Shown: piece by piece, positions 17,354-26,843 of the stretch | Layout: each line of letters opens with the position of its first letter | How positions within the stretch are numbered: the stretch's first letter is position 1 | Assembly (NCBI GenBank): GCA_003233115.1 | Contig: QIKV01000206.1 | Location: forward strand, 1-35,681 | DNA from: Oceanospirillales bacterium | GTDB lineage: Bacteria > Pseudomonadota > Gammaproteobacteria > Xanthomonadales > SZUA-36 | Reading direction: 5' to 3' | DNA length: 35,681 nt | The notes under the pieces: model-generated | Database searches by the model: none | Seen by the model: the letters and a program-made list of their open reading frames with translations, nothing else | What the model was told of the DNA's origin: nothing | Translations under genes and position numbers: made by a program

Positions 17354-18549
17354 GAACAACCCCACACCATCAACAGGCCCAGCGTGGCTACCATCCCGGC
17401 AGGGCCGTGCAGGTAGACCCATGGCTGCTTGTGCCCGTGTTACTGCTGGTTGCATCCGGGTTGGTAATGGTCGGGTCTGCATCGATTGCAATCGCACAGA
17501 GCCAGGGTGTCAGCACATCTTATTACCTGGTGCGCCATATCATTTATATCCTGCTTGGCCTGGCCCTGGCCTCGACCCTCCGGGTCATTCCGATCGCTTT
17601 TCTTGAACGCATCAGCAGACCGTTGATGTGGGTATCCGCACTGGTCTTGCTGCTGGTTTTTATTCCTGGTATCGGGCGCAGTGTTAACGGCAGTGCACGT
17701 TGGATAAACCTGGGTATTGCCAACTTCCAGGTAGTAGAAGCCGTCAAGGTGATGGTCATTATCTACATGGCCGGTTACCTGGTACGCAAGGCGGACATGG
17801 TCAGGGTCAGGTTCTTTGACACACTCAAGCCCTTGCTGTTGGCAGCGATGTTGACCGGGATCCTGCTGGTTCAGCCGGATATGGGTAGTGCGGCGGTAAT
17901 CACTGCCATTGTCGGTGGTATGGTGTGGCTGGCCGGCGCTGCCTGGCGGCATATCCTGGTACTGGGCATGCTGACATTGCCGGCGTTCGGTTTCGCTGCC
18001 CTGGAGCCTTACAGGTTACGGCGAATTATCAGCTTTACTGATCCTTGGGCAGATCCGTATAACAGCGGTTTCCAGCTTACCCAGGCATTGATTGCTGTGG
18101 GCCGGGGTGAAGTGTTTGGTGTCGGCCTCGGTGCCAGCATCCAGAAATTGTACTATTTGCCCGAGGCGCATACAGATTTCATATTTGCCGTGCTGGCCGA
18201 GGAGTTCGGCCTGCTGGGTGTTATTTTCATACTCTCCATGTTCATGTTGCTGGTTGCACGCATTATGAGTATTGGCTTGATGGCCCATCGGGCCGGCAAG
18301 CCTTTCGCGGGCAACGTCGCGTACGGCATCGGGCTGTGGATAGGCCTGCAGGCGTTAATCAGCATGGGTGTGAATCTGGGTATTCTACCCACCAAGGGCT
18401 TGACGCTGCCCCTGATCAGTTCCGGTGGCAGCAGTGTGCTGATGACCTTCCTTGCGCTGGGTATCGTATTCAGGATTCGCTATGAACTTGATCGCGACGC
18501 ACCCCTGAAGATTGCCCGTGTGGCCAATACAGCGGGGGCGCGCAAATGA
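17350..18549 (+). CDS. ftsW: Septal lipid II polymerase FtsW
   Basis: FtsW is the SEDS-family glycosyltransferase that polymerises lipid II at the septum, working with FtsI. The 399-residue protein has ten predicted spans and the SEDS motifs [41 protein letters not shown] and the C-terminal [11 protein letters not shown]. The same frame is open much further upstream through mraY, but that extension is only the shadow of mraY; ATG 17350 in the ATGA overlap gives an N-terminal tail and first span typical of FtsW (E. coli 414 residues). Confidence 0.96.
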   Translation: MRTTPHHQQAQRGYHPGRAVQVDPWLLVPVLLLVASGLVMVGSASIAIAQSQGVSTSYYLVRHIIYILLGLALASTLRVIPIAFLERISRPLMWVSALVLLLVFIPGIGRSVNGSARWINLGIANFQVVEAVKVMVIIYMAGYLVRKADMVRVRFFDTLKPLLLAAMLTGILLVQPDMGSAAVITAIVGGMVWLAGAAWRHILVLGMLTLPAFGFAALEPYRLRRIISFTDPWADPYNSGFQLTQALIAVGRGEVFGVGLGASIQKLYYLPEAHTDFIFAVLAEEFGLLGVIFILSMFMLLVARIMSIGLMAHRAGKPFAGNVAYGIGLWIGLQALISMGVNLGILPTKGLTLPLISSGGSSVLMTFLALGIVFRIRYELDRDAPLKIARVANTAGARK

Positions 18550-19664
18550 AGGCCACACAGATGAAGTCGGGCGGCCGGGGCGTGCTGATCATGGCGGGAG
18601 GTACCGGTGGACACATCTTTCCGGGTCTCGCGGTGGCGGATGCCCTCCGGCAACGGGATATTCCGGTGCGCTGGCTGGGCGCACAGGGCGGCATGGAAAC
18701 CCACCAGGTGCCCGAGGCTGGTATTGACCTTGACCTCGTCGCCATAACCGGTTTGCGGGGCAAGGGATTACTCCGTTGGATTCGAATGCCTTTGCTACTG
18801 TTAAAAGCAGTCTGGCAGGCGCGTCGCCTGCTGGAAGCAAACCGGCCGGGATGTGCTGTCAGTTTCGGCGGCTATGTCGCGGCACCGGGTGGCATCGCGG
18901 CCTGGACCAAGGGCATACCTGTGCTGGTGCATGAGCAAAACCGCGTACCCGGGCTGACCAATCGCATGCTGGCGCATATTTCCCGCAAAGTACTGCAGGG
19001 TTTCCCGGACACATTTCCAGCAGCCATGCACCCCGAGGACATCGGCAATCCCGTTCGGCGTGAAGTTGCGGCCATCACTGAGCCGAATATACGCCTGGGT
19101 GGCCGCCGCGGCCCGGTCAGAATATTGGTGACAGGCGGTAGCCAGGGAGCCCGCATATTGAACCGGGTCATACCGGCAGCATTGGCGTTGTTGCTCCAGG
19201 ATGATCAGCCTGGGACCCCGCAAATTGAAATTCAGCACCAGGCCGGTGCCAGACGTCTGGATGAAGCGCTGGAAGCCTATGCCTCTGCCGGCGTGGCTGC
19301 CGATGTCAAGCCGTTTATCAATGACATGGCCGCAGCATATGCCTGGGCAGATCTGGTGATATGCAGGGCAGGCGCACTGACCGTGGCAGAACTGGCCGCT
19401 GCCGGCCTGGGCGCTGTGCTGGTGCCTTTCGCCCATGCAGTTGATGACCATCAGACGCGGAATGCCGAATACCTGTCATCGGTCGGTGCAGCGATTATCC
19501 TGCCCCAGGCTTCGCTGGACGCGCAACGGGTAGCGACAGCACTGACGCCACTGATTTCCGATCGCAATGTGTTGCTGTCCATGGCGGTCTCTGCAAGAAA
19601 CCAGGCACTGCCAAATGCAGCAGAAAGAGTGGTCGAAGCCTGCACCGAATGGGTTGGCGTATGA
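18546..19664 (+). CDS. murG: UDP-GlcNAc:lipid I GlcNAc transferase MurG
   Basis: MurG adds N-acetylglucosamine to lipid I on the cytoplasmic face of the membrane to give lipid II. The GT28 family motifs are present: MAGGTGGHIFPGLAVA (P-loop-like GGTGGH 18-23), GFGGY-like VSFGGYVAAPG, HEQNRVPGLTNR, TGGSQGARILN, and the donor-binding stretch ICRAGALTVAELAAAGLGAVLVPF followed by DDHQTRNAEYL. Length is 372 residues; ATG 18561 is a possible alternative start. The first ATG overlaps the ftsW stop. Confidence 0.97.
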   Translation: MKATQMKSGGRGVLIMAGGTGGHIFPGLAVADALRQRDIPVRWLGAQGGMETHQVPEAGIDLDLVAITGLRGKGLLRWIRMPLLLLKAVWQARRLLEANRPGCAVSFGGYVAAPGGIAAWTKGIPVLVHEQNRVPGLTNRMLAHISRKVLQGFPDTFPAAMHPEDIGNPVRREVAAITEPNIRLGGRRGPVRILVTGGSQGARILNRVIPAALALLLQDDQPGTPQIEIQHQAGARRLDEALEAYASAGVAADVKPFINDMAAAYAWADLVICRAGALTVAELAAAGLGAVLVPFAHAVDDHQTRNAEYLSSVGAAIILPQASLDAQRVATALTPLISDRNVLLSMAVSARNQALPNAAERVVEACTEWVGV

Positions 19665-21121
19665 CCACGCCTGATACCATGCTAACCACCACCATGCATG
19701 CCGGGCACCTGCGCCCGATGAGACGCATCAGACGGATTCACTTCGTTGGCGTGGGCGGTGCCGGCATGAATGGAATTGCCGAGGTGGTGGCCAACCAGGG
19801 TTTTGATGTCAGCGGCTCTGATCTGAACAAGTCCAGGGTTACACGGCATCTCGGGAGCCTCGGTGTGAAAATCTTTCACGGACATGATGCCGCCCATGTC
19901 GAGGGCGTGGATGTGCTGGTGGTATCCACTGCTGTACCGGAAGACAACCCTGAAGTACTGGCAGCCAGGGAGGCGCGGATACCGGTCGTACCCCGGGCTG
20001 AAATGCTGGCAGAGCTGATGCGCTTCAAACGCGGGATAGCAGTTGCCGGCACGCATGGCAAAACAACGACTACCAGCCTGGCGGCGAGCTTGTTGGCCGA
20101 AGCGGGCTTAGACCCGACCTTTGTGATTGGAGGCGTGGTTAACGCCTGGGGCAGCCATGCCCGACTGGGGGAGGGTGAATACCTGTTGGCGGAGGCAGAT
20201 GAGAGCGACGGTTCATTCCTGCTGCTGCAGCCGACCATTGCCCTGGTCACCAATATTGACAGGGATCATCTGGAAAGTTATGCCAACAGTTTCGAGAATC
20301 TGAAAAGGGCTTTCCTGAAATTCCTGCAGCATTTACCCTTCTACGGCACGGCCATTTTATGTATTGACGATCCGGAAATTGAATCGTTGATTCCAGATGT
20401 GAGCCGTGCTGTGGTGACCTTTGGCCTTGCAGAAATTGCCGACATACGGGCGACCGATGTGCAGCAGGCCGGGCGCAATATGTCGTTCCGCGTGCACTTG
20501 CCGCAGCCGTCTGAACCGTTCGATGTAACGGTCAATCTCCCTGGTTTGCATAATGTCCGCAACGCCTTGGGCGCAATTGCAGTTGCCTGGGAGATTGGCC
20601 TTGATGTAAAGGCCATCGTCGCTTGTCTGCGGGAATTCAAGGGCGTTGGGCGTCGCTTTGCGGAGATAGGGGAATTACCGTTCGGTAAAGGTACGGTGCG
20701 GGCCATTGAAGACTATGGTCACCACCCGTCTGAACTGGAAGCGACCATCACAGCAGCGCGAAAGGGCTGGCCGGCAACCCGTATTGTTGCCGTCTTTCAG
20801 CCACACCGTTACACCCGCACCTTCAGGTTATTTGATGAGTTCAGTCGTGTCCTGTCCACGGCAGATGTCGTGGTATTGACCGACATATATTCAGCAGGTG
20901 AGGCGCGTATTGAGGGAGTAGACAGTGCGGCCTTATGTAATTCCATCCGCGCACGCGGGGCGGTTGACCCGATACTGATCGGTGACGTATCGACGCTGGC
21001 GGCAGCGTTGCCGGCTTTGCTCAAAGATGGTGATTTGTTGTTGCTGATGGGCGCCGGGAGCATCGGGCAGGTTGCACAGGACTTGCGTGATACCGGCTTC
21101 GGAATGGATGCAGCGGCATGA
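19661..21121 (+). CDS. murC: UDP-MurNAc:L-alanine ligase MurC
   Basis: MurC attaches the first amino acid, L-alanine, to UDP-MurNAc. Motifs are IHFVGVGGAGMNGIAEV (28-43), the P-loop GTHGKTTT (130-137), EADESDGSFL, TNIDRDHLESY and IEDYGHHPSELEATI. I chose ATG 19661, which overlaps the murG stop as ATGA and gives 486 residues; an in-frame ATG at 19649 would add four residues, and later ATGs (19679, 19694) would also leave the conserved core intact. ddlB follows directly; murB, found here in some other proteobacteria, is absent. Confidence 0.97.
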   Translation: MTTPDTMLTTTMHAGHLRPMRRIRRIHFVGVGGAGMNGIAEVVANQGFDVSGSDLNKSRVTRHLGSLGVKIFHGHDAAHVEGVDVLVVSTAVPEDNPEVLAAREARIPVVPRAEMLAELMRFKRGIAVAGTHGKTTTTSLAASLLAEAGLDPTFVIGGVVNAWGSHARLGEGEYLLAEADESDGSFLLLQPTIALVTNIDRDHLESYANSFENLKRAFLKFLQHLPFYGTAILCIDDPEIESLIPDVSRAVVTFGLAEIADIRATDVQQAGRNMSFRVHLPQPSEPFDVTVNLPGLHNVRNALGAIAVAWEIGLDVKAIVACLREFKGVGRRFAEIGELPFGKGTVRAIEDYGHHPSELEATITAARKGWPATRIVAVFQPHRYTRTFRLFDEFSRVLSTADVVVLTDIYSAGEARIEGVDSAALCNSIRARGAVDPILIGDVSTLAAALPALLKDGDLLLLMGAGSIGQVAQDLRDTGFGMDAAA

Positions 21122-22086
21122 GCCTGGTTGCAGCGCTTAAAACGGCGAACCCGGATCACTTTGGCAAGGTCGGCTTGTTGGTCGGGGGTGATAGTGCCGA
21201 ACGGGATGTTTCGCTGGATGGAGGCCGGGCAGTATTGGCTGCAATGCGGCGCAAGCATATCCAGGCGGAGATGTTTGATGGCAGCAGTGCATTGTTCGAG
21301 GCCATATCTGCCGACCGCGTGGACCGCGTATTTAACCTGGTACATGGCCCGGGCGGTGAAGACGGCGCGATACAGGGTGCCCTGCAACTGATGCAGATAC
21401 CGGTAACCGGGGCGGGTTTGCTGGGTTCGGCTCTGAGTATGGACAAAGTCCACTCCAAATGGGTTTGGCAAAGGCAGGGAATCTGTACGCCGCCGTTCGG
21501 GCTGATCAAGCATGGGCAGATCGAACACGGCGGGCGAAGCCTGGAAGAGTCAGTCGATGATTTTACCGGTGAGTGGGGTTTGCCGCTGTTCGTCAAACCA
21601 GCCGGGCTGGGCTCCAGCATCGGCGTCACCAGAGTAGTACAAGCAGGCGATATACCCCCGGCTATTGCGCTGGCGCATGCGTACTGTGAGACAGTGATCA
21701 TCGAACCGGAAGTAAAAGGCAATGAGTATTTCGCCGGTATTATCGGCGATCTTGTATTGCCGCTTATTCGAATTGAAACAGCGCGTGATTTTTATGATTA
21801 CACGGCCAAGTACGAATCTGACGAAACCCGCTACTTTTGTCCCAGTGGTTTGCCGCTGGATGTCGAACAAAAGCTGCAGGCTCTTTCCATGGATGCTTTC
21901 CAGGCTTTGGATTGCTCGGGTTGGGGCCGGGTGGACTTTATTCTGGACGGGCACGGTAAAGCCTGGTTTCTTGAGGCCAACACCACACCCGGTATGACCA
22001 GCCACAGTCTCGTGCCTCAGGCAGCAGCTCAAATTGGCATTGGTTTTGATGAATTGGTGTGGAGAATTCTGGAGAGTAGCTTGTGA
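21118..22086 (+). CDS. ddlB: D-alanine–D-alanine ligase
   Basis: It makes the D-Ala-D-Ala dipeptide used by MurF, through an ATP-grasp mechanism. Motifs include LVGGDSAERDVSLDGG at the N-terminus, FNLVHGPGGEDGAIQG, GLLGSALSMDK, LFVKPAGLGSSIGVTRV, EVKGNEYFAGI and FLEANTTPGMTSHSLVPQAA. It is of normal length at 322 residues. The start overlaps murC as ATGA and the gene sits between murC and ftsQ as in E. coli and Pseudomonas. Confidence 0.96.
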   Translation: MSLVAALKTANPDHFGKVGLLVGGDSAERDVSLDGGRAVLAAMRRKHIQAEMFDGSSALFEAISADRVDRVFNLVHGPGGEDGAIQGALQLMQIPVTGAGLLGSALSMDKVHSKWVWQRQGICTPPFGLIKHGQIEHGGRSLEESVDDFTGEWGLPLFVKPAGLGSSIGVTRVVQAGDIPPAIALAHAYCETVIIEPEVKGNEYFAGIIGDLVLPLIRIETARDFYDYTAKYESDETRYFCPSGLPLDVEQKLQALSMDAFQALDCSGWGRVDFILDGHGKAWFLEANTTPGMTSHSLVPQAAAQIGIGFDELVWRILESSL

Positions 22087-22096
22087 GTACCGGTCC

Positions 22097-22870
22097 GTGA
22101 GTTTTGGCAGGAAACAGGCCTTACGGCACCGCAGCCTGGCTTTCAGTACCGGCGTGATTATCACCCTGGTTTTGTTCGGAATTGCCAGTACCGGTGTGGT
22201 CTGGGTCTACGCGGGTATGGTCGCACAGGAGCGTTGGCCAATCCGCTGGTTGGAAATCGATGGTCCTTTTGAGCGTGTCAGCGCGGAACAGGTCAGGGTC
22301 AGGCTTACGCCGCTGGCCAAAGGCAGCTTTTTCACAGTTGAACCAGGATTCATGCGTGAGACAGCCAGTGAGATGGCCTGGGTTTCCGCAGTATCAGTCC
22401 AGAAACGCTGGCCAGATACGATACGGGTCACGATTCACGAGTACACGCCCGTTGCACACTGGACCGATGGTCAGTTGCTGGCCGCCAACGGGCAAAAGTT
22501 TACCGTACCGGCAGCGGATGAAATCCAGGGGTTGCCATGGTTGCGGAGTCCGGGCGGCCAACTGGACCTGGTATTTAAGAATTGGAGAACGTTTGATGAC
22601 GTGCTGGCGCACATTGGCCAGGAAATTGAATACCTGACCCTGGACCCACGCGGATCATGGTCCGCCCGTTTAAGTGGCGGTACCGAGGTCAGGTTTGGCA
22701 AGGGTGACATATTTGGAAAACTGGACATGCTGGTGGCCACATGGGGTGGGTTGATGCGGGACCGGCTACTGCCACCGGTCAGCATCGACCTGCGTTATAC
22801 CAACGGTTTTGCTGTTTTATGGCCACAGAACCTGGACAAGATTGTGGGAAATTATGCCGAAAAAAACTGA
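22097..22870 (+). CDS. ftsQ: Cell division protein FtsQ
   Basis: FtsQ links early and late divisome proteins by binding FtsB and FtsL. The protein has a basic cytoplasmic tail, one span (about 17-37, TGVIITLVLFGIASTGVVWV), then a POTRA domain (from RWLEIDGPFERVSAEQVR) and the FtsQ beta domain (PWLRSPGG, YLTLDPRGSWSARLSGGTEVRFGK). I place the start at GTG 22097, ten bases after the ddlB stop, giving 257 residues; its ribosome site is poor. ATG 22049 inside ddlB is the other option, preceded by no better site. The 3' end overlaps ftsA by 17 bases. Confidence 0.92.
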   Translation: MSFGRKQALRHRSLAFSTGVIITLVLFGIASTGVVWVYAGMVAQERWPIRWLEIDGPFERVSAEQVRVRLTPLAKGSFFTVEPGFMRETASEMAWVSAVSVQKRWPDTIRVTIHEYTPVAHWTDGQLLAANGQKFTVPAADEIQGLPWLRSPGGQLDLVFKNWRTFDDVLAHIGQEIEYLTLDPRGSWSARLSGGTEVRFGKGDIFGKLDMLVATWGGLMRDRLLPPVSIDLRYTNGFAVLWPQNLDKIVGNYAEKN

Positions 22871-24083
22871 AAAATCGCTGGTCGTGGGGCTGGACATCGG
22901 GACCTCAAAGATCGTGGCTATCGTGGGTGAATTGCAGACAGATGGCTCTGTGGAAGTGATTGGGCTTGGATCCCATCCGTCACGCGGACTCCGGCGCGGG
23001 GTCGTCGTTGACATGACTTCGACGGAACAGGCGATTCAGCGTGCCGTGGAAGAGGCGGAGCTGATGGCGGGTTGTGAAATCCACTCAGTGTTCGCCGGTA
23101 TCTCCGGCAACCATATCCGCAGCCTGAATTCAGATGGCACGGTAGCAATCAAGGATCGGGAAGTCAGTGAAGGTGATGTCGAGCGTGTGCTTGAGGCCGC
23201 CCGTGCTGTGCCGGTAGCTGCTGATCAGAGAATTTTGCACGTTTTGCCGCAGGAATACGTACTCGACAACCAGGATGGCATCCGTCAGCCCATCGGCATG
23301 GCCGGTGTGCGGCTTGAAGCCCATGTGCATGTTGTTACCGCAGCCGTAAGCGCAACACAGAATCTCGGCAAGTGCGTGGCTCGCTGTGGTCTCGCGGTAG
23401 ACGAATTGATCATGCAACCGCTGGCCGCCAGCTATGCGGCCTTGAGCGATGACGAAAAGGCCCTGGGGGTGTGCCTGGTAGATGTTGGTGCCGGTACGAC
23501 CGATATCGCAATTTTTTCAGATGGCGCCATTCGCCACACGGCCTGTATTCCGATAGCAGGTGATCAGGTTACCAACGATATCGCGGTTGCCCTGCGTACC
23601 CCCACGCAACATGCCGAAGACATCAAGATCAAATATGCCTGTGCGCTGGAGCAGCTTGCAGGCAGTGATGAAAGCATCCGCGTCCCCAGTGTCGGGGACC
23701 GGACTTCACGGCAACTGGCCAGGCAGACCCTGGCGCAGGTGGTTGAGGCGCGCTACCGGGAGCTGTATTCCCTGGTACTCAGTGAGTTGCGCCGCAGCGG
23801 ATTCGAGAATGTGGTGGCATCAGGCATGGTGCTGACCGGCGGCGCGGCGAAAATGGAAGGGGCAGTAGACCTTGCGGAAGAAATCTTCCATATGCCGGTC
23901 AGACTGGCCACGCCGCAATATGTGACCGGTCTTTCTGATGTGGTTTCTAACCCGGTACATGCGACCGGTGTCGGCCTGCTGCTTTATGGCAGTCAGGCGG
24001 ATAGTAGCCGCAACCTGGCAGTGCCAGGGGGTGGTGATTCCTTACTGGCGAGGATACAGAGTTGGTTTCGAGGTGAGTTTTAA
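22854..24083 (+). CDS. ftsA: Cell division protein FtsA
   Basis: FtsA is the actin-like ATPase that tethers FtsZ filaments to the inner membrane. At 409 residues it shows the phosphate 1 motif VVGLDIGTSKIVAIVGE (10-26), VDVGAGTTDIAIF (phosphate 2), VLTGGAAKMEGAVDLAEEIF and a C-terminal amphipathic helix ending LLARIQSWFRGEF, the membrane-targeting sequence. The start is ATG 22854 with GGGA four bases upstream, inside the end of ftsQ; the frame is also open upstream but that extension lies within ftsQ. Confidence 0.97.
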   Translation: MPKKTEKSLVVGLDIGTSKIVAIVGELQTDGSVEVIGLGSHPSRGLRRGVVVDMTSTEQAIQRAVEEAELMAGCEIHSVFAGISGNHIRSLNSDGTVAIKDREVSEGDVERVLEAARAVPVAADQRILHVLPQEYVLDNQDGIRQPIGMAGVRLEAHVHVVTAAVSATQNLGKCVARCGLAVDELIMQPLAASYAALSDDEKALGVCLVDVGAGTTDIAIFSDGAIRHTACIPIAGDQVTNDIAVALRTPTQHAEDIKIKYACALEQLAGSDESIRVPSVGDRTSRQLARQTLAQVVEARYRELYSLVLSELRRSGFENVVASGMVLTGGAAKMEGAVDLAEEIFHMPVRLATPQYVTGLSDVVSNPVHATGVGLLLYGSQADSSRNLAVPGGGDSLLARIQSWFRGEF

Positions 24084-24115
24084 CAAATAAACGGTGAGCG
24101 AGAGGAGATATAAAA

Positions 24116-25294
24116 ATGTTTGAATTAGTAGAAAATTATACGCCGAGTGCGGAAATCAAGGTCATTGGAGTAGGCGGAGGCGGTGGCAACGCAGTTTCGC
24201 AGATGATCGAAGCGAATATTGATGGAGTCGAGTTTATCGCGGCCAATACGGACGCCCAGGCTTTGCGGGAGTTCAAAGGCCGTACATTGCTGCAGATTGG
24301 CTCGAGTGTAACCAAGGGCCTGGGTGCGGGCGCCAACCCGGAAGTCGGCCGCCAGGCGGCGCTGGAGGACCGTGACCGCATTATTGAAATGATCGAAGGT
24401 GCGGATATGGTATTCATAACCGCCGGTATGGGTGGCGGCACTGGCACCGGCGCAGCGCCGGTAATTGCCCAGGCTGCCAAGGAGATGGGCATTCTGACCG
24501 TTGCAGTTGTCACCAAGCCTTTTCACTTTGAAGCCAAAAGGCGGATGACGATTGCAGAAGCCGGTATTGAGGAGCTATCCAAACATGTAGATTCGTTGAT
24601 CACCATTCCGAATTCCAAGTTACCTGAAGTACTTGGAGAGGACGCACTGCTGTTGAATGCTTTCAAGGCTGCCAATGATGTATTGCAGGGCGCAGTGCAG
24701 GGCATTGCGGAACTGATTACACGCCAGGGCTTGATTAACGTGGATTTCGCGGATGTGCGCACGGTCATGTCGGAAATGGGTATGGCCGTCATGGGGGCAG
24801 GCAAGGCAAAGGGTGAGGACCGCGCCATCATGGCGGTGCAATCTGCCATCGGAAGCCCCCTGCTTGAAGATATCAATCTTCAGGGCGCCCGCGGCGTGCT
24901 GGTGAATATTACCGCTGGCATGAACCTGACCATGAAGGAATTTGAAGAAATTGGCTCAGCCGTTTCAGATCTGGCCTCAGACGACGCAACGGTCGTAATT
25001 GGAACTGTTATTGATCCGGAAATCGGTGACGAGCTTCGCGTTACGGTGGTTGCCACCGGTCTTGGCGACAGCCACGTCAAACGTAAGCCAGAGCCAGTTG
25101 AGAAGACTATCCACGTCGTTCGCAATGGCACCACGGGTATGGCGGAGACAGCTCTCGGGGGTGAAGACCATGGCCACAATCCGGAGCTGGCCAGGCACCG
25201 CTATGGCGAGCCCGAAACGACCGATATGTTTGCGCAGGACAGGAACATTGACTACCTTGATATTCCTGCATTTTTAAGGAACCAGGCGGACTAA
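24116..25294 (+). CDS. ftsZ: Cell division GTPase FtsZ
   Basis: FtsZ is the tubulin homologue that forms the Z ring. The 392-residue protein has the tubulin signature GGGTGTG (106-112), the T7 synergy loop NVDFADV (207-213) that completes the neighbouring subunit's active site, a variable linker (about 320-375), and the conserved C-terminal peptide DIPAFLRNQAD that binds FtsA and ZipA. A strong AGGAG ribosome site lies in the 32-base gap after ftsA, in keeping with FtsZ being made in greater amounts than its neighbours. Confidence 0.98.
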   Translation: MFELVENYTPSAEIKVIGVGGGGGNAVSQMIEANIDGVEFIAANTDAQALREFKGRTLLQIGSSVTKGLGAGANPEVGRQAALEDRDRIIEMIEGADMVFITAGMGGGTGTGAAPVIAQAAKEMGILTVAVVTKPFHFEAKRRMTIAEAGIEELSKHVDSLITIPNSKLPEVLGEDALLLNAFKAANDVLQGAVQGIAELITRQGLINVDFADVRTVMSEMGMAVMGAGKAKGEDRAIMAVQSAIGSPLLEDINLQGARGVLVNITAGMNLTMKEFEEIGSAVSDLASDDATVVIGTVIDPEIGDELRVTVVATGLGDSHVKRKPEPVEKTIHVVRNGTTGMAETALGGEDHGHNPELARHRYGEPETTDMFAQDRNIDYLDIPAFLRNQAD

Positions 25295-25333
25295 TGCAAC
25301 GTGCTTGTTAAGGGCAAGTTAAATTGTTGTTAA

Positions 25334-25363
25334 TTCACAACATTTGTTGCCAAAAAGTATAAA
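25334..25363 (+). promoter_or_regulatory. Probable lpxC promoter
   Basis: TTCACA (25334-25339) and TATAAA (25358-25363) are separated by 18 bases in the 137-base A/T-rich gap after ftsZ; TAAAAT at 25360 could serve as an alternative -10 box. The first box matches the consensus at five of six positions and the second also at five. No T-tract terminator follows ftsZ, so read-through from the dcw cluster may add to lpxC expression. Confidence 0.6.
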
Positions 25364-25431
25364 ATATTCTTTCTGGGGATAGGTGCTTGTGATAGTATGC
25401 CGCTGGATAAAAAGCCATGGTGCCCATAATA

Positions 25432-26343
25432 ATGATCAGGCAACGAACACTTAAAAATGTCATACGCGCCACCGGAGTTGGCTTGCATACCGGCGATAAG
25501 GTGTTTATGACTTTACGACCTGCCGCTGTGAATACAGGCATTGTCTTCCGGCGTGTAGATTTGGATCCGGTGGTAGAAATTGAAGGGTTTGCAACCCATG
25601 TTGGCGATACCAGCATGTCTTCGACGCTGGTCAATGGGGAGGTGCGGGTTGCCACTGTGGAACACCTGTTATCGGCTTTTGCCGGTATGGGTATTGACAA
25701 CGCCTATGTGGATTTAAGTGCGCCTGAAGTCCCCATTATGGACGGCAGTGCCGGTCCGTTTGTATTCCTGATTCAGTCTGCAGGTATAGAGGCGCAGTCA
25801 GCGGCGAAACGCTTTATCAGGATTCTTCAACCCATCGAATACAAGTTTGAGGATAAATGGGCCAGGCTCGAGCCCTATGAAGGCTTTCGTGTTTCCTTCA
25901 AGATCGAATTCAACCACCCGGTGTTTAAATCCCACACCAGCTTTGCTTCAATTGATTTTTCCACCACGTCTTTTCTGAAGGAAATTTCGCGTGCCCGCAC
26001 CTTCGGGTTCATGCGTGATCTGGAAATGCTGCGCGACCGCAAGCTGGTATTGGGTGGCAGTATGGACAATGCGGTTGTGCTGGATGATTACCGGGTGCTC
26101 AATGAAGATGGGCTGCGTTACGAAGACGAATTCGTCAAGCATAAGGTACTGGATGCCATCGGCGATCTTTACCTGCTTGGTCACAGCCTTCTCGGTGCCT
26201 ATTCAGGTTACAAGTCTGGCCATGAACTGAACAACCAACTGTTAAGGCAACTGCTGCGGCAACCCGATGCGTGGGAAGAAGTTACCTTCAAAGAGCAACA
26301 GGGTGCCCCGATCTCCTACCTGCACCCAGCCCAGGCCCTCTAA
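25432..26343 (+). CDS. lpxC: UDP-3-O-acyl-N-acetylglucosamine deacetylase LpxC
   Basis: LpxC is the zinc enzyme that commits UDP-3-O-acyl-GlcNAc to lipid A. The protein begins MIRQRTLKN, matching the start of the family, which gives 303 residues (E. coli 305). Zinc and catalytic residues are seen: VEHLLSA (E77 and H78), the [16 protein letters not shown] block that supplies the other His and Asp ligands, and [10 protein letters not shown] near the end. An in-frame ATG at 25417 has a slightly better ribosome site and would add five residues. The lpxC end faces dciA, 19 bases away. Confidence 0.96.
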   Translation: MIRQRTLKNVIRATGVGLHTGDKVFMTLRPAAVNTGIVFRRVDLDPVVEIEGFATHVGDTSMSSTLVNGEVRVATVEHLLSAFAGMGIDNAYVDLSAPEVPIMDGSAGPFVFLIQSAGIEAQSAAKRFIRILQPIEYKFEDKWARLEPYEGFRVSFKIEFNHPVFKSHTSFASIDFSTTSFLKEISRARTFGFMRDLEMLRDRKLVLGGSMDNAVVLDDYRVLNEDGLRYEDEFVKHKVLDAIGDLYLLGHSLLGAYSGYKSGHELNNQLLRQLLRQPDAWEEVTFKEQQGAPISYLHPAQAL

Positions 26344-26362
26344 CTCCGTAAAAATAATATAC

Positions 26363-26797
26363 TTACCCGTTCCGGCGAGCGTTTATCCTGGCGAAGATTG
26401 CCTGGATTTCTGCATCGCCGCTGTCAGCAGCAAACCGGCCGAGGGCCTGCACTGCTGCTGCTGATAAAGTCCGTTGTTTACGGGCTTCGGGCCGGGGGCG
26501 GTTAACCGGAGCAATGCGTATTTCGATACGCTCGATTCCGGATTCACCTTCTTCCCTGAATGAATCAAGCAATGGTCGCGCGAGCATGCGTATACGGGTG
26601 GCAAACGTAGCATTGGAACAAACCAGGATAAGGCAATGATCACGCAACTCGGCAACCTGGCAATGGGGCGCCAGGGTCGTATCCAGTACGCTGGCCAGAA
26701 TCCTGTCAAGGCGATCCAACAGCCGTGCATGGGTGAGCATCCGGGCAAAATTATCCTGCTGAGTCGTGCCCCGACTCGGGGCGCGGTCCTGCAGCAA
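26363..26797 (-). CDS. dciA: DciA-type replicative helicase loader (DUF721)
   Basis: DciA loads or operates the replicative helicase DnaB in bacteria that lack the phage-derived DnaC. The product has the DUF721 N-terminal domain, about 90 residues, with LDRLDRILASVLDTTLAPHCQVAELRDHCLILVCSNATFATRIRML, then a basic disordered tail (RPRPEARKQR) and a short C-terminal helix. The gene between lpxC and secA is in the place of its Pseudomonas homologue. The only standard start in frame is TTG 26797, without a ribosome site. However, the frame runs on upstream to a stop at 26843-26845 and encodes KPTSIQKLL, which resembles the conserved N-terminus of the family, so the true start may be ATT 26806 or ATC 26821, or the 5' end may be altered. 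Confidence 0.85.
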   Translation of the reverse strand: MLQDRAPSRGTTQQDNFARMLTHARLLDRLDRILASVLDTTLAPHCQVAELRDHCLILVCSNATFATRIRMLARPLLDSFREEGESGIERIEIRIAPVNRPRPEARKQRTLSAAAVQALGRFAADSGDAEIQAIFARINARRNG

Positions 26798-26843
26798 TTT
26801 TTGAATGCTCGTGGGTTTGATGTTGGCGGGCCGCTGTCTGGGT

